The notes: a model not told the origin generated them from the sequence alone. Positions 1 to 30,724 are shown, numbered from the stretch's first letter. The stretch is DNA of 64,000 nucleotides from Anopheles merus (GCF_017562075.2 NC_054083.1:19651428-19715427); one strand, 5' to 3'. A program made the numbers and translations.

Positions 1-3000
1 GTCTGACAGACCCGCCGGCCGCCTGCTTCGTACCGGTGAGCGAGATTTCGATTTCGATCTGGAGCGCGATCGGCGCTCGCGTGGATAGCGCGTTGTCATG
101 TGTCGATTGCCTAAACGGGTGGGACGAACGGGAAAGCCGTTAGCGTGTGTTGGTTCGACTGCGCGATTGAGTAGCTTACGTACCTCTGCCCTTGACTTTC
201 ATGCTTGCCAACTCGACCAGCTTTGGATTGATCACCTGCTTTGCCTCCTTCAGTACATCGATCAGATCGCGCGCTTTTGAGGCATTGTTCGGGGTGAAGA
301 ACGTGTAGGCTGTGCCAGTGTTATTGCACCGTCCCGTGCGCCCAATGCGATGAATGTAGTCCTCCGAGGTGGTCGGGAAGTCAAAGTTTATTACAAACTT
401 TACGTCGTCTACGTCTGCACAGCATAAAACCGGCGGAAAGGGTGTATCGGTTAAATAGAAAAGGACGAAACAAAGGCTCATTAGTTGGACTGAGTAACGC
501 ACATAAAACAAAGCACAAAACAGCAAACAGCCAAACACGCAGTTAAACCCTATCGTTTTCATAAACACAAAAAAAAACAATGAAAGGGAAGGGGCTTTAC
601 GTTTCGCCAGTTTCTTTTTTTTGCGTTGCGTAAGGAAGGACTGTACTGCCGCGTCGATGAAGGAGTGTAGTTTAGGATTGTCGACGCGTGGAAAAGTGTA
701 GATGTATGAGCAGAGACGAGATACTAACAAAAGAGAAACAAATACGTTCCTTTCGGGCTGCATGCCACCCGGCAAGGCAAACATAAACAAGGCTAACAGA
801 AAATAATGATAGAGTTGTAATCTTCTTTTTTTTGCTTTTTGTTTTGTGGGACTCTTCTGAAGTGGTTTGAGGGATTTTGGGGAAAGACAAACCCCGGTCT
901 GCTTGTTTTGTTTGCTAATGAACTTAACGGATCAACCTGGATCAATTGGACCACGCTCCGGCGGTTGCATCTAACATTCTCTCAAGCAATTTTCTCACTC
1001 GACTTTGTGTGCTGGTGGGCTGGATGCATCGCACACAGCGATGTGCCGGGCGAGGCAGAGCGGAGTAGCCAGCGAGCTCACGTGCTGCTGTTGCCGGCTA
1101 CTGCTCCACCAACGCAGACGCCGCCTGCCACCGTCGCTGCCTTTGTGTCGCCGTGCTCGTCCGTCGGTGCCGTCGCCGCCGCAGCGACCTGCGAACGCCA
1201 ACGCTCACCCGTTTCGATCGTTTCACCGAATGGTACGTGGTGACCGAAAAGGTGATTCCAACGACGGAAAAGACATGAAGAAATCTGCCTGGTTGGAGCG
1301 GGATCCCTGGCGTGGAGAACTGCCGCACCATTGGCCGAACTGTCGCCGCTACTACTCGCTGCTTGCGTGCGCTGCTCCTCACATTCCATTCCTGTGCGTT
1401 CCGCTAGTTTCCCACGATGTAAATGTGCTCATCCTTCGACGATTGATGCAGCTCGCACGCGGAACAGCGGCAGAAGAGACAACCCTGGCAGCGGGACGCA
1501 AGCCGTAGTAACTGATGTTGGACCTTGGCAGCTGTAGCAGTAGTAGCAGTAGCAGCAGCAGCGACAGTGCCAACAGCGACAGCGATTCAAGCCCGGAAAG
1601 ACCAACCGAGCTCACCAATGACATCGACCAGCATGGACGCCAACGCAACTTGTTTGCCAAGCCGCCGGTCACAGCGCCCGCCGAGCATCGATTTGCTGTT
1701 GCCGGCCGGTCGGTCGATCGGTCAGTCAGGTCTCTCCTGGGTGGGGCTTCATCGCCGATTCATTGCACTCCGCTAGCACGTCACGCCGACGTGCCCACCA
1801 TATCCCATGGGTCGCGGCTACACAATCCGGGCCACACACACACACACACGCATGGGAGGACGAGATGGGACGTGTGATGCGCGTACACGGATGCGTGTTC
1901 TCTGAATCCTTCCTTCCCAATGAGCCGGAAGTAGCGAGAGACGACACGATTCGGCACGATCGCATCAACAAACGCACCGGCCACGGGCGCGGGATGACCG
2001 ATGACCGTCACCACACACCTGGCTAACCACCTTTGGCTTTGGTTGGCTATCCTTCTTCCCCTACCAAAAACCGCCAGCCTGTTCTGTGCTCCCGGGCGCT
2101 ACGGCCGGGTACGGAACGGCCGAACGCTTCTCTTCAAGGCAGACGTGAGTGTGTGCCTCTGGAAGGATAGAAGGGGAGGCCGGGTTTTACTTGTTAGCTA
2201 TCGTTTTTTTTAAGGTTATGCTTTCAGTACTCGGGAAGAGAAAAGAAGGGAGCAAATAAGTTGCACGAGATTTAAATAATCATAATTAAATGCATGATTT
2301 GGTTCGCAGAATATGTCAATTTCTGGATAGAATGTCACTATTCACTATTTTAACACGTCTGGTAATTTACATTAAGAAATTGCATTTTCCGATAGCAAAA
2401 TTAAAATCTAGGACCTGTTATCCCTGACATTTGACTTACACTTTTTGATTGCACCTCACAGATAATTTTCCAAGATCATGCAATTAAATTTGAGTTATCT
2501 TCACGTGATTGAATGACCTCACTTAACTTGGTTTTAACCCTTAATATCACCTAATAACAACCTTTTGGCCACACGAATTCGCAATCACTGTATCAAAAGG
2601 GTTAAAATGAAACTACTCACCTAGACCACGTGCTGCCACATCGGTGGCAATCAAAATCGGCGTCCTTCCCGAACGGAATGCTGTAAAACAAATTCAACAA
2701 AATGAAATATTAAATTTTGTTCCTCTTATTACGCACTCCATACACCACCGTACAGTTTAATGTAGCATCACGCTCGTTCTGTGATTTGTCGCCATGGATA
2801 CAGCGGGCTGGCCAACCGTCCCGCTTCACCTTGCGTGTAATATCATCAACGCGCTTCTTCGTCTCGATGAAGATGATCGTTTTGCACTCCTTCTCGGCCA
2901 TTATCTCGCGCAGCAGTATGCTCAGCTTCGACTCCTTCTCGTACTCCTGGCAAACGTCGATTATCTGCAGGATGTTGTGGTTCGCCGCCAGCTTCAGCGA

Positions 3001-4137
3001 TCCCACATTGATCTGCGCGTAGTCCTTCAGATAGTCCTTCACGAGCCGGGCCACGATGTCGGGCCACGTGGCCGACCACATCAACGTCTGCCGATCGGGA
3101 CGGATCTGCTCAATGATGGTGCGTATCTGCGGCTCGAACCCCATGTCCAGCATACGATCCGCCTCGTCCAGCACCAGGTACGAGCAGCGGCGCAGGTTCG
3201 TCTGGTTGCTCGACAGAAAGTCAATCAGCCGGCCCGGCGTGGCGATCACGATTTCCACCCCGTACTCCAGATCGTCCTGCTGCTTGCGCTTCTTCCCACC
3301 GCCAAACAGGCAGGTGTTTTTGTACTTCAGCGCCCGCCCAAAGTCGTCCGCCACCTGTTTGATTTGCTGCGCTAGCTCGCGCGTTGGCGCAAGTATCAGC
3401 GCGATCGGTCCGTCGCCACGGCGAAGCCGCGGCTGCTGATCGATGTGTATCAGGGCGGGAATCAGGTAGGACAGTGTTTTACCCGAGCCCGTCTTCGCGA
3501 TGCCGACCATATCCCGGCCGGACAGTGCAATCGGCCAGCCCTGGGCCTGGATCGGCGTGGGCGTGGTAAAGCCGGCGTACCGCAGCTCGTCAATGATTTC
3601 CGCAGGGAAACCGGACTCTTCGAAGGTAAAGATCGGGTCCGGGATGTCGTGGCCCTTGGTGGTGATTTCCTTCGATCGGCGCCATTCGGAGATCTCGCGC
3701 TCGGACCGCCGGTACGAAGCCTTGGAACGGTACGGTTCGCGCACGATCGGGTCCAGCTTCACCTGTGACCACTGGACGGGTCGGAGCGTTTGCAGTTTGC
3801 CGATTTCGTACCGGCTACCCGCCAGTCCACCACGGCCCCGGGGACTTCTACTTCGACTACGACGCCTGTCGGAGAGCGGAGAGGGAGGGGGAGGGGAAAA
3901 ACGGGAAAGAATGAAACAATGAATGGTTCACTCAACCGACATCGATGATGACCTTGTGGCATCGGTGGTTCAAGGTGGGTAGGGTCGGGGGTTTTGCAAA
4001 ATCTTGCACTCCCAGCAGAAGAAGCTTTACAAAAATGCAACACACACACACATATATGCGCGCATCCCGGATGAGGGGTCACAAGATGGCAAAGCAAAAG
4101 GTTACAACAATCTACCGTACCTTCCATTGCGGCTCAT
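1..4137 (-). CDS. DEAD-box ATP-dependent RNA helicase, DDX5/p68-like, with RS-rich tails (3' partial)
   Basis: Predicted ATP-dependent RNA helicase of the p68/DDX5/DDX17 family, expected to act in the nucleus on mRNA or rRNA. Coding exons on the minus strand: 4137-4121, 3865-2754, 2680-2621, 414-184 and 110-1. All junctions are GT-AG and the phases join to 510 codons, with the frame running off the window. The start ATG at 4137 is chosen because its 17-nt exon splices in frame to the next exon. Motifs: Q-motif IQ at 111-112, Walker A AKTGSGKT 129-136, PTREL 166-170, TPGR 215-218, DEAD 239-242, SAT 270-272, IIFIET 336-341, ATDVAARGLD 388-397, HRIGRTGR 418-425. The N-terminus (RRRSRSRSPRG) and the tail from about 484 (RRSRSRSKSKSRSPVRSRR) are Arg-Ser rich, unlike the usual p68 glycine-rich ends. 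Walker A has K where p68 usually has Q. The core family is certain. Which paralog it is, is not. Confidence 0.93.
415..2620 (-). other. 2.2-kb intron of the DEAD-box helicase gene
   Basis: Intron between the exon ending in motif V (donor CTAG|GTGAGT, ending exon base 2621) and the exon beginning at 414 (acceptor TGTGCAG). The codon for Asp397 is split across it. Positions 1000-2200 are GC-rich with CAG/CTG trinucleotide runs (about 1540-1565) that keep several frames open. Positions 2220-2600 are AT-rich. I see no second gene in it. Confidence 0.8.
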
Positions 4138-6703
4138 CCTTTCACGCTGCAAATGCTGCTGGGTTCCGCGTTCCGTTGCTGGTAGGGCGATGAAAGGTAC
4201 CGAGGCACACACCCCCTTCGTACGCTGTAGGAACAAGTTTTACCGATGGAAAATCCCACAAAATTCCGAGACCGAAATTGTTGGCTTGATTTGCTTGTCT
4301 TCTTTTTCTGCTTTCCTTTTCACTTGACGTTTCAGCACAAATCTTGCACGAAATGTTGTGTGCTGCAGCAGCGCGCGTTTATACCACGGTGGCTGTTTCT
4401 TGCGGGTTGGAGAACGATTTTAGCGAAATCATTTTTTAGAAATTATATTTGTTTCCTGTTCAAGGCTGCAGCATTGTAGAAACAACTCTTAAAATTTCGC
4501 GGTGAAGATTTCAAAAGTATAAATGAAACATAAATAAATTTAATAAAATTATTGTTTGACATTTGTACCAAATCTTCATACGAACGGGTACGTCCAATCG
4601 CGAACAAAATGTGTATTTTTGTGATTTTAATAGTTTTGTTCTCATTATTTGAGAGTAAAAATATTAAATGCATTACAAAATACTCAAAATACGTCCTCAA
4701 TGTATCGAAATATTAGCGATTTTTACAAAACTCTTTCGAGTATCATTTTCTAGCCGTCACATTGACACGGCCGAAAACGCATCATGGCGGTGCAGAACGC
4801 ATCGTTTGGCTACCTGCCCTTCTTCGGCTACCTTCGGCACGCAGACGGTGGAATTTATTGGAGCTCGCAAAAACCCACAAGAGGCAGAAGCATCAGCACC
4901 ACGAGAGCAGGAAAGCAAGAACACTGACCGCAGTAGAAAAAGGCTTTTTTCACGGGTACCGTCGCTACCTCTCTGCTTTTAGTTTGCCTGTGGCTGTTTA
5001 ATTTTTCATCACCAAACACGGCACCGCTTATACTACCCGTGTTACGAGCGCGTGTATGTGCAGGGTGTTGTAAAGCGGCATCATCATCACCATCACCATC
5101 GTCTTCGCAGTGCAGGCGGCTCGCGGAAACACCAATTTTCCATTTCCATCGCTCTGTTCCGACGACACAGCGCGTTACGTTTTGTGTGCGGTGAAACGAA
5201 CGGTGGAAAATGAAGTGAACGTAGTGGCAGCAGCAGTGTTCCCGTTTTCCCTTTACCCACCGTGTACGTCTACGAACACGCATTTCGGTCGTGCATTCAC
5301 GGGGTGTGTGCGACGGGTGCAGCGCAGAAGAAGTCTCGATTTTGTACACCGCCCCTGCCCTACCTTCCCGTATCGTTCCGTAGTCGCGCGAGCCCAAGCG
5401 CGGGGCATGGGTTTGGTCGAGCGAAAGAAAATGTCGGCAAATCGTCATCCCGTCGTCATCGTTCACTGACGGTACCGCAAAGATACCTGGAGCGGGCCCT
5501 GGGAGCGGTGCGTCATTCGTCCATTCGTCGCTGCGTGCGTGTTGTGTGTGTGTGTGTGTGTGTTGATCCGCGGAGCATTGTGCTGCTCGGACAGGTCGCT
5601 CCCCTGCTTGCCGAGAGCCGTTGATTCCGTGTGGGATTTACGTACCGAAATAAGGGGGACGCGCGCGTGAGTGTGTGTGGTGCGCCAAGTGGTCTTCTTC
5701 CTGTTCCGTTCCAATCGTAACTCCACTTCCTCCTCACCTAGAGTCACACGGGCTTCTAGGCGGCGGTGTTGTTGTTGTCGTATTGCTTTGTTACATCGCA
5801 GTCACCGGAGAGAAAGCGGGGTACGATGGGGCGGATTGCCAGCTAGTGCAAAGTTGTGCTTCATCATTCCGTGTCACACACAGAAAGTAGCCGCTGCCGT
5901 GTGCTTAAGAGTGTGTGTGTGTGTGTGGGCCGTAGAATCGTGTGTGGGTCGTGTGTGTGGGCTGGACGGGTTGGCTTTTGGAGTGGTACACTGTGGCCGT
6001 ATATTGAGATTTCGTGTGTGTTAGTTCCGTGTGTCTCTCGAGCAACAAAACAACGATCATCGAGTGTTGAAAGTGTGTGTGTGTGTGTGCGTGTGTGTGC
6101 GATTGTTTCAAGCATTTTACGATAGTGCTAGTGCGTGCCTGTGTGTGTGTGAGTGTGCACGTCCGATCACCAGGTGGGAGGCGAAGAATTCAGTGTGTTT
6201 TGCTAAAAAAATCGGCGAAGAAAGGAAAATAGGGAAAGAAGGAAAAAAAGCACAACAGCAACAAACGCACTCACACCACCAAAGGTCGTGTAAAACAAAG
6301 CAGTACACGGTGGAATGCAAAACGTCAGTCCACTGTGTGTAGCAATAGTAACAGCAACAAGCAGCAGCACGACATTGTTTGAAGTGTCCCACTCGGGTAG
6401 CGGAAACCCCTTGGCAAACGTGTAAATTCACACAGTGAAGGCATTTAAATACCCGTCTGAAGGCGCTTTCTTTCTTTGTGGTGTACTGCTGCGGGAGAAT
6501 CGTAAAAAAACAACGGAAAGAGTGCTTCGCGGATTGTCACAGCGAGTCCGAGCGCAGCTGCCCAAGTCTACGTCGAAAGACGGGAAAACCCCCTTCGGTT
6601 TCCCTGTGTGCATCAGTGCGTGCGTGCGTGCGTGTGTGAGAGGGGGAAAACACGGTCATATTGTGATCATAATAGGTGACAGGAAAGTAAACGCGCGGCC
6701 ACG
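4138..6703. promoter_or_regulatory. Divergent upstream region and phosphatase 5' leader
   Basis: Region between the start codons of the minus-strand helicase (4137) and the plus-strand phosphatase (6704), so it must contain both promoters unless distal exons exist. About 4440-4760 is AT-rich. From about 5100 to 6700 it is GC-moderate with GT-rich tracts (5550-5565, 5910-5930, 6072-6100, 6620-6640), typical of a long dipteran 5' UTR with short upstream open frames. No clear TATA box is visible, so the start sites cannot be fixed from sequence. Confidence 0.55.
4784..4927 (+). CDS. Small open reading frame, 47 residues, unidentified
   Basis: An ATG-initiated frame of 47 codons ending in TGA within the region between the two divergent genes. 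It starts MAVQNASFGYLPFFGYLRH, an aromatic-rich stretch, and ends in a basic Ser/Thr-rich tail. The context around the ATG is CATC-ATGG. I do not recognise it. It may be an upstream ORF of the phosphatase transcript, a separate microprotein, or chance; no splice or family evidence supports it. Confidence 0.2.
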   Translation: MAVQNASFGYLPFFGYLRHADGGIYWSSQKPTRGRSISTTRAGKQEH

Positions 6704-24533
<17,830 letters not shown>

Positions 24534-27500
24534 ATGTGTGTTGTATCTTGGTGTGTCGAGTGTCGATGCAAACAATGCGTGAAGTGAATGTGTGGAACCC
24601 TCCCCCCAGGCTAGCATTAAGACACAGCATCGAGCGACAAGGAGACTTGAAGGGATCGTGAAGGGTGCAGAAATGCTGCAAGCAAAAGCGGACACATATG
24701 CACCGACTTAGGGCAAGGAAAAATCATTCCTACATGTTAGCAGGGAGGCAGAAGTAATCAAAATGACTAACGCAGTAAAACTCAACCCGCAACCCGTTAG
24801 CCCGCTAGCATATTTGGTGTTGATATAGAATGGGTGGATTGATTGCATACACGCATCTCAATGGCTCAATACGCTGTGCTGGATGGGGAACAGTTTTATA
24901 GTCTTTTTTTAATGTTCATTCGCTGTACCCAATCGCGATGAAAGTATGTTGCGGAGAATATGTTCGTATTGCTAATTACGAGCACATTGTGATTGTTTGT
25001 GCTGGTACTGAAATGCTGATGGTTTGTTTTTTTTTTTGTTTTTGTTGTCTCGTCCACACTTCGAACAGGCAGTGGAAATGTCTTTTTCACGAACGGCCAA
25101 TATTTTCTATTTTCCCGAACGGCAAGCACGAAGATATCGCCTTGCTGGAGCTATGAAATGAAATGCTGCAAACTATTACAATTGAAAGAACAACGCGTAC
25201 CGTGTGTGTGCGTTTGATCGTATGTCACGAAACAGCCACATGAAGCAACAGATGATGCTGAACACATCTAATACGCCAACGCGATTGTTAGCGTCGTTCT
25301 GTTTGCCACGTGAAGCAAGAATCTCTACTTGAAAAAATGCATCACCGTTTCGGTGAGGGTGGTGGTTAGTGGTATGCGAAGCATTTCGGTATTTATTGAA
25401 GGAAAGTAAGGAGTGCAAAAGCCCGCGACATCTGGTGACAAACGCACGCGGAGAGATCCCTGCTATAGATCACACATTGCCCGTAGTGTGACGAGTGGAA
25501 AAATCGATTGATTGTAAATGGTATTAAGGTTTAGTGAAGTAGTATATTATTTTCCTTCCCTTTTGCTTAGTTTAATTGTCGACTGTACTCACATGCTCCT
25601 GGTTCATCATTGCCGACCGTAACATGTTGTATCGATTCACATATTTTAATTCATTTGCCTGGTTATTTCACAAGAGTATCAAGCACCCAGGGGTCACTTC
25701 GCTCGGTGTCGTATGCAAAGTGATGAGGTACGCACTCGATGCATCGTGCAAGTGACGAAAAAAGCAGAGATGGACGACTGTCGATATAATGATGAGACGA
25801 ATTTATAATTAGCCAAGCGAACGCGTTGAAACGTATTCACGCCTTCTTCACGCTATACTATGATATCATTTCATTGTACATGATTTCCACACAATAATAT
25901 AAATAACACATCCCCCTTCTCTGCTGCTGCTGAGCGTAATGTAAGCGGACAAAAGAACTGGATAGAATGGAACGTCAGTGAGACTTTATTAAAGGAATTA
26001 TTTTTATATGATCCTGTTTCGAGGGAGAGGGCGGACAGCGTTGCTAGAAGTGGTGGTGACCATCTTTCGTGTCCTGTTACAATGCGTTTCTAAGTAGAAT
26101 TTTGTTATTGTTGTTTTGCATGCATGGGGGCAGTTGATAGTTTTGGCAATTGCTAGAGACGAACAGTTAGAACGTAACCCCGTCGTAATGCAGCGCAGTG
26201 TGCATTGTTGTGAGTGTGTGATTACATTAGCAAGTTTTGTGGTGCAAAGTTTCCCTTTCACTTTTGACAAGGAAAAGATAAATGGACACAATATTTAGAG
26301 ACGACACACACACCAATTCGATTCGCGCTTTGTTTTGCAATTAACTTTAGTCTCTACACCGGGCATAGTTGGACAGAAATACCAGACTTAGGGTATGTGG
26401 TTTGATCCATGCACTAAAGGCACGAGTTGTTGCGTTGTGTTTTAATCTTACACTAAATTAATAATTGTTCAGCCCATGCTTAGATGTGCGATGTGTGAAG
26501 CGAACCTTACTCAAAAACATATTTGAAAGCGTGCGGCGGGATCGGCATTTGTGAACGATTGTCTGATGATAGTAGAGGATACGAGGGGAGGGTGCAGTTG
26601 TATCGAGTATACATATACATGATTACATACACTATATCGTCCATGTTTTTTAGACATATTGAATAGTTTATTTTTTATCCCTTTTCCTGTTTTCTAACAA
26701 TAACCACCCCGTCTTTTTTATTAGTAGCGGATGAAAATTGTAGAAATGTTTTATAAAATCAGCCACACATACACACCCAGACGCGTATATATACGCGCGA
26801 AGAAAGCCAGACGGGGAAAGGTGAACGATAAGGATTTATGAAACATTTTTGCAGTAACAGAGAACAAAACGTAGGCGATCCACAGAAGAAAACATGGCAG
26901 TGAACGAGGAAAAGATATGCAAACCATCTAACAGTAATGGATTAGCGAATGGCAGTGAGAAAGTGCGAAAGTGGGACAAAAAACATACTAGGCAGTATAC
27001 AGTAGAGATACGTGTCTATTATTTTTGTTTATCCTAGAGGAAAAATTGTATAAAAAAACATATATGGTGTAATGGTTGTTGCAGAGTTGTTGTTTTGTGT
27101 GCGTGTTGGGAGAAAGAAAGTTGCCATTTTTAGCGTTGAGCATGATATCATCCGTAGTAGGGAGAGGAGATTTGTGTGCATGTTATCGTTTCCGGTTTCA
27201 ACTAGATCAAGAAGTGTTGGATCCATACTTCCCACCAAGAACGTACCCAATAATGGAGATACAAACAATATGAAAGGCTTAGGCAGACGTCCTCACAGTG
27301 CAATGTAAGCAACTACCCACTATCTCTCCCTCCGCCGCTAAGTCTTTAGCTGCGCCGAACGCCGTTATTGATGTTTTATGTTTCTTCTTTTTTCGTTTTA
27401 GAATGCCAACGCTCGAAATAACGAAATTTGCGAAACAATAATTGATCCAAGTCCATGCGCGCACGTGTTTGTAAGAGTTTGTGCTTTATACAGCTTTTTC

Positions 27501-30200
27501 TCTCTATCTCTCTCTCTCTCTCTTGCTCCATCAGTCGGTATTTTTGGTCGATATTGCGCATATTATTACATGCTAGATAGCGTTTGTTTGTTGGCTGCCT
27601 TTTACTCCAATTTGGCCAAACCATACACCATCCCCCTATCTGCTTAATAAATGCTCAACATGTGAGATTAACATTGATTGCATCGAATCGCTTCATTAAG
27701 CATATCGTAAAAAAAAGAACCTCTAGCACCTGGCTGGCTGGCTGGCTGGCGCGCACCGTTAATGATGATGGACGATGGAGAAGACAGACGGCTTTTGCTA
27801 TTTTTCCAAGCAACCATTTTCAAAGTTCAACCGCCCTGAGAACGGCTATGGTGAGTGGTGATACGTTTTCCAATGCTGACACACCCACTACGACAGCAAT
27901 ACATACACACACAAACACAACTCCAGCAAAAATAACAACTTAATCAATACAATGCACTAAACGCTAGATGGATCTTAATTGGCAGCGAGAGGAGAGGGTA
28001 GATGTTAAGCAGATTTGTTTCTTTGATAAATGTTGCATAAAATACAAAACAGAAAAAAACAGTAAAAATTAACGACAGGAACAATACAAGAATGCAGTTT
28101 TTTTTTTTTGGCATCACAAATCCGACAACGATCACGCACCACAAGGAAGAGGGCTTCTTTTACGGCAGTAGAATACTTAAGCTATTTGCACTATGTACAC
28201 AAGAATACAGAACACAGGTAGGCGCGTAGTAGAAATGTTGTGTAGAAGTAGTTATGGTACGTTTTCATATAAATGGTGGCCACTGTTTGAGTGTGTATGT
28301 AATTTATGTTACATGTTTTGTTATTGTTTGAACCGATCGATGTTGTGTAGCTGAAACACATTGTATGCGCTAGTTTGGATGGGCGGCAAGGTTTGAGTAG
28401 TGTTAAGCAGCAAGGGACAGGTTTGCGGGTCTGGTGTTGTAATGCTTGTGCTTGTTTAAGGGCATTCTTTGGCGCGTTGGTTGCAAAAACTCTCACACTG
28501 AAGCAAAGATACATGCACAGAACAGGAACATAACTATTTGCATGTGTCACATTCTATCTGTTATTTTGGTAGATCAATTTATGGATGTTTTTTCTGTTAA
28601 TTTTTGCTCCATCAACATAATCAGTAACATTTTTCTTACTATTTTTCATTCCTATCGATTGCAGGAAACAAAAAGAAACAGATAAATGATATTTGGAAAT
28701 TCCCTGGAAGGTATACTTTATTTGCCACATTTAAAAGACGGTCAGCTATACCCGACACAACAAAATACAGCACGCGCACGCGAGATGCACGGTACAACAC
28801 TGTCATCTCGTCGTGGGGTGTGTTGGAACACCGCGAAGGAAAGTGCATTCAAAACAATTACTTCAACGTCGGCACATGGTGGACGATTCCTAACACTTGA
28901 GAAACGATGTTTCTTCAAGGATAAATCACGCCCGCTGGAAATATCGGATAAATCCGAACAAATATCACCACGTTAACACACACACATATACAACCGTATA
29001 CACCTTAACAGAAAGCATACCTATGGAATGACGGGTGTACACCGAAGGCAAAAGACTGCTTTTAGCTACGGTAAACTAGAGTAAGTGGGGGATTTTTTTT
29101 TGCGGGTATGGGGTGGAATCGTAATAATTAGCCAAGCAAACACAAATGCATCCGAACGTGTCCGTACAATGTCCCAGGGCGTAAAGAATGTCAATTTTTG
29201 TGCAACTAAGGGGGGAAAAGATGCATAATCTACTACTATATGCGTAGTGTTTTGTTTGATTTTTGGACAATCTCGCACAATACATTTACAAAAAAACATG
29301 ACAGTGTATCGAAAGTCGAAGAATGCGATCCTGTACATACAAACACCAAACTTGGGTGCAATAGTTGACACATTCACTGTACGTACTAGTACAAACCATT
29401 AAGTTTGGCTACAGTTCCACGCTGCATGCTTGGGGTTATATACTATTCACGATATTGGGTTATTTACTATGGTCGACAAATCATGATATTCGTACTGGGA
29501 ATATCTCGTGCTGTGTGTGGAGTTTGCGTTAGTTTGCCGATATTTGTTTTGCCAAATTGTTATTACAATCAACAGTTACTCTACAGTACCTTTTGTGGTG
29601 TTTGTTAAGTCAGGTTCAGCTGATACGTGTGCGTTATATCAATCAATTTATCTTTGGTCAATTCGTAACAAAACTCTGACGACAAAGCTTTCAGTTGTGC
29701 ATACTTATTGATGTGTTAAAGTTTGGGGTACCCAATATTTACGGGTACACTCACATACGCAAACATTTGTATAGGTTATTATCACTAGTGCTCACTATTA
29801 ATTGCCAACATGTAACATGCAAACAATGCAAAAGTTCAAACATTGAAAACAAATCGTAATCAACAATAGACGCAATGGAATTGTATTTCCGTCGTGAGGG
29901 TGGTAGTAGGAATGGATCGGTAGTGTTGAGAAATCAACAATTGGCGGAACTCCGCCGAAAAGGAGCGTGAAGGTAGTAACGCGTTTATAAGATACGTACA
30001 ACAACATTTATAATAAAACTATTGCTCATAAACTCGTGTGCTGATTATTGATGGCTACATAAACTCGATTAGCCGTTGATGTTGGTGAACCAACGGAACG
30101 TCCGGTTCAACGATCGTTTCGTTTCGTCGATCAACCTGCAATAACTGCTTTCCGAAATATTTGAATACGTTTACAGTGCTGCGTTCGGCGGTTGACGTTC
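24534..30200 (+). other. Ptp61F: Gene-free stretch, probably long 3' UTR of Ptp61F
   Basis: No exon of a recognisable protein, no TIR element and no SINE is visible in 5.6 kb directly downstream of the phosphatase stop, unlike the element-rich DNA on either side. Candidate poly(A) signals on the plus strand are ATTAAA near 25987, AATAAA at 27646 and AATAAA at 30012, the last followed by a GTGTGCTG tract. Contains a short CT run at 27495-27525. Reading this as extended 3' UTR is inference. Confidence 0.4.
24610..24661 (+). CDS. Ptp61F: Alternative last coding exon of Ptp61F (soluble, probably nuclear isoform)
   Basis: Inside the last exon, after codons for KKR, sits a GT at 24458. A C-rich acceptor (TCCCCCCAG) ends at 24609. 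Using this 152-nt intron joins AG|G in frame and replaces the hydrophobic tail by LALRHSIERQGDLKGS and a stop at 24659-24661, giving 688 residues. The basic KKRR is kept and the membrane segment lost. Drosophila Ptp61F is known to have an ER form and a nuclear form that differ at the C-terminus, so this choice fits the family. The donor (CGCAG|GTTATT) is weak, which suits regulated use. No transcript evidence was available. Confidence 0.6.
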
Positions 30201-30293
30201 CGCAGCACCACCAGAGTGACCAGAAATACCGATTTATCTGTATTCCTACCGATTTTTATATGCCTACCGATTCACAGATGACCGCCCTAAAAC

Positions 30294-30724
30294 CACCGAC
30301 AAACCGACGTGACACTGGTGTTACAAAAGTGTCCCACAGGAAAGTACTGTCATTTACCAGTGAGGCGAACACTTCTGTCAAAGTAAGCTCTGTTCACTGC
30401 TGCTTCGATGTAAACAATTTTTCTAAATACAAATTACGAAGGAAGCGTGAGGCAAGATTTTGTAAGAATTATTGGAAAAAACACCCAGGAAAATCATTTT
30501 ATAAGTTTCTAAATCAATGCAAAAGATGTGAGAAGTACATAAAACAATACGCAATGGAATTTGCAAAGAAAAACAAAAAGGGGGTTTAGCAGTTTCTTCT
30601 CTGTGTCAGTGTAGTAAGCGAATCATTATAGAGATGGCGCTAGTGTTTAACGTATTTTCATTTGAAATAAGGAGACAACTTTTGAAGCTCATTTTGTTCG
30701 AAGTGTCACGTCGGTTTGTCGGTG
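30294..30724. mobile_element. Nested 431-bp TIR element with 7-bp target duplication
   Basis: Perfect 22-bp terminal inverted repeats starting CACCGACAAACCGACGTG at 30294-30315 and 30703-30724. The heptamer CTAAAAC flanks both sides (30287-30293 and 30725-30731). Most of the interior is one open frame on the plus strand ending at 30589, with a Lys/Arg/Cys-rich end (NQCKRCEKYIKQYAMEF). I do not recognise that peptide and it may not be expressed. The perfect ends suggest recent movement. Confidence 0.8.

Noticed and set aside
176..790. A 204-residue minus-strand frame as one exon
   Set aside because: Only 414-184 aligns with the helicase core. The part above 414 is intron, and the apparent stop after GRG is the splice donor GTACGTAAG.
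1005..2026. Several overlapping frames, including a Ser/Asp-rich one at 1515-1877
   Set aside because: They lie in the helicase intron in GC-rich, CAG-repeat DNA, lack splice sites and families, and occur in many frames at once.
2794..3922. Plus-strand frames over the helicase exon
   Set aside because: Antisense shadows of the well-supported minus-strand coding exon.
30161..30589. A 142-residue plus-strand protein gene
   Set aside because: Its frame crosses the boundaries of two inserted elements, so it cannot be one ancestral gene.
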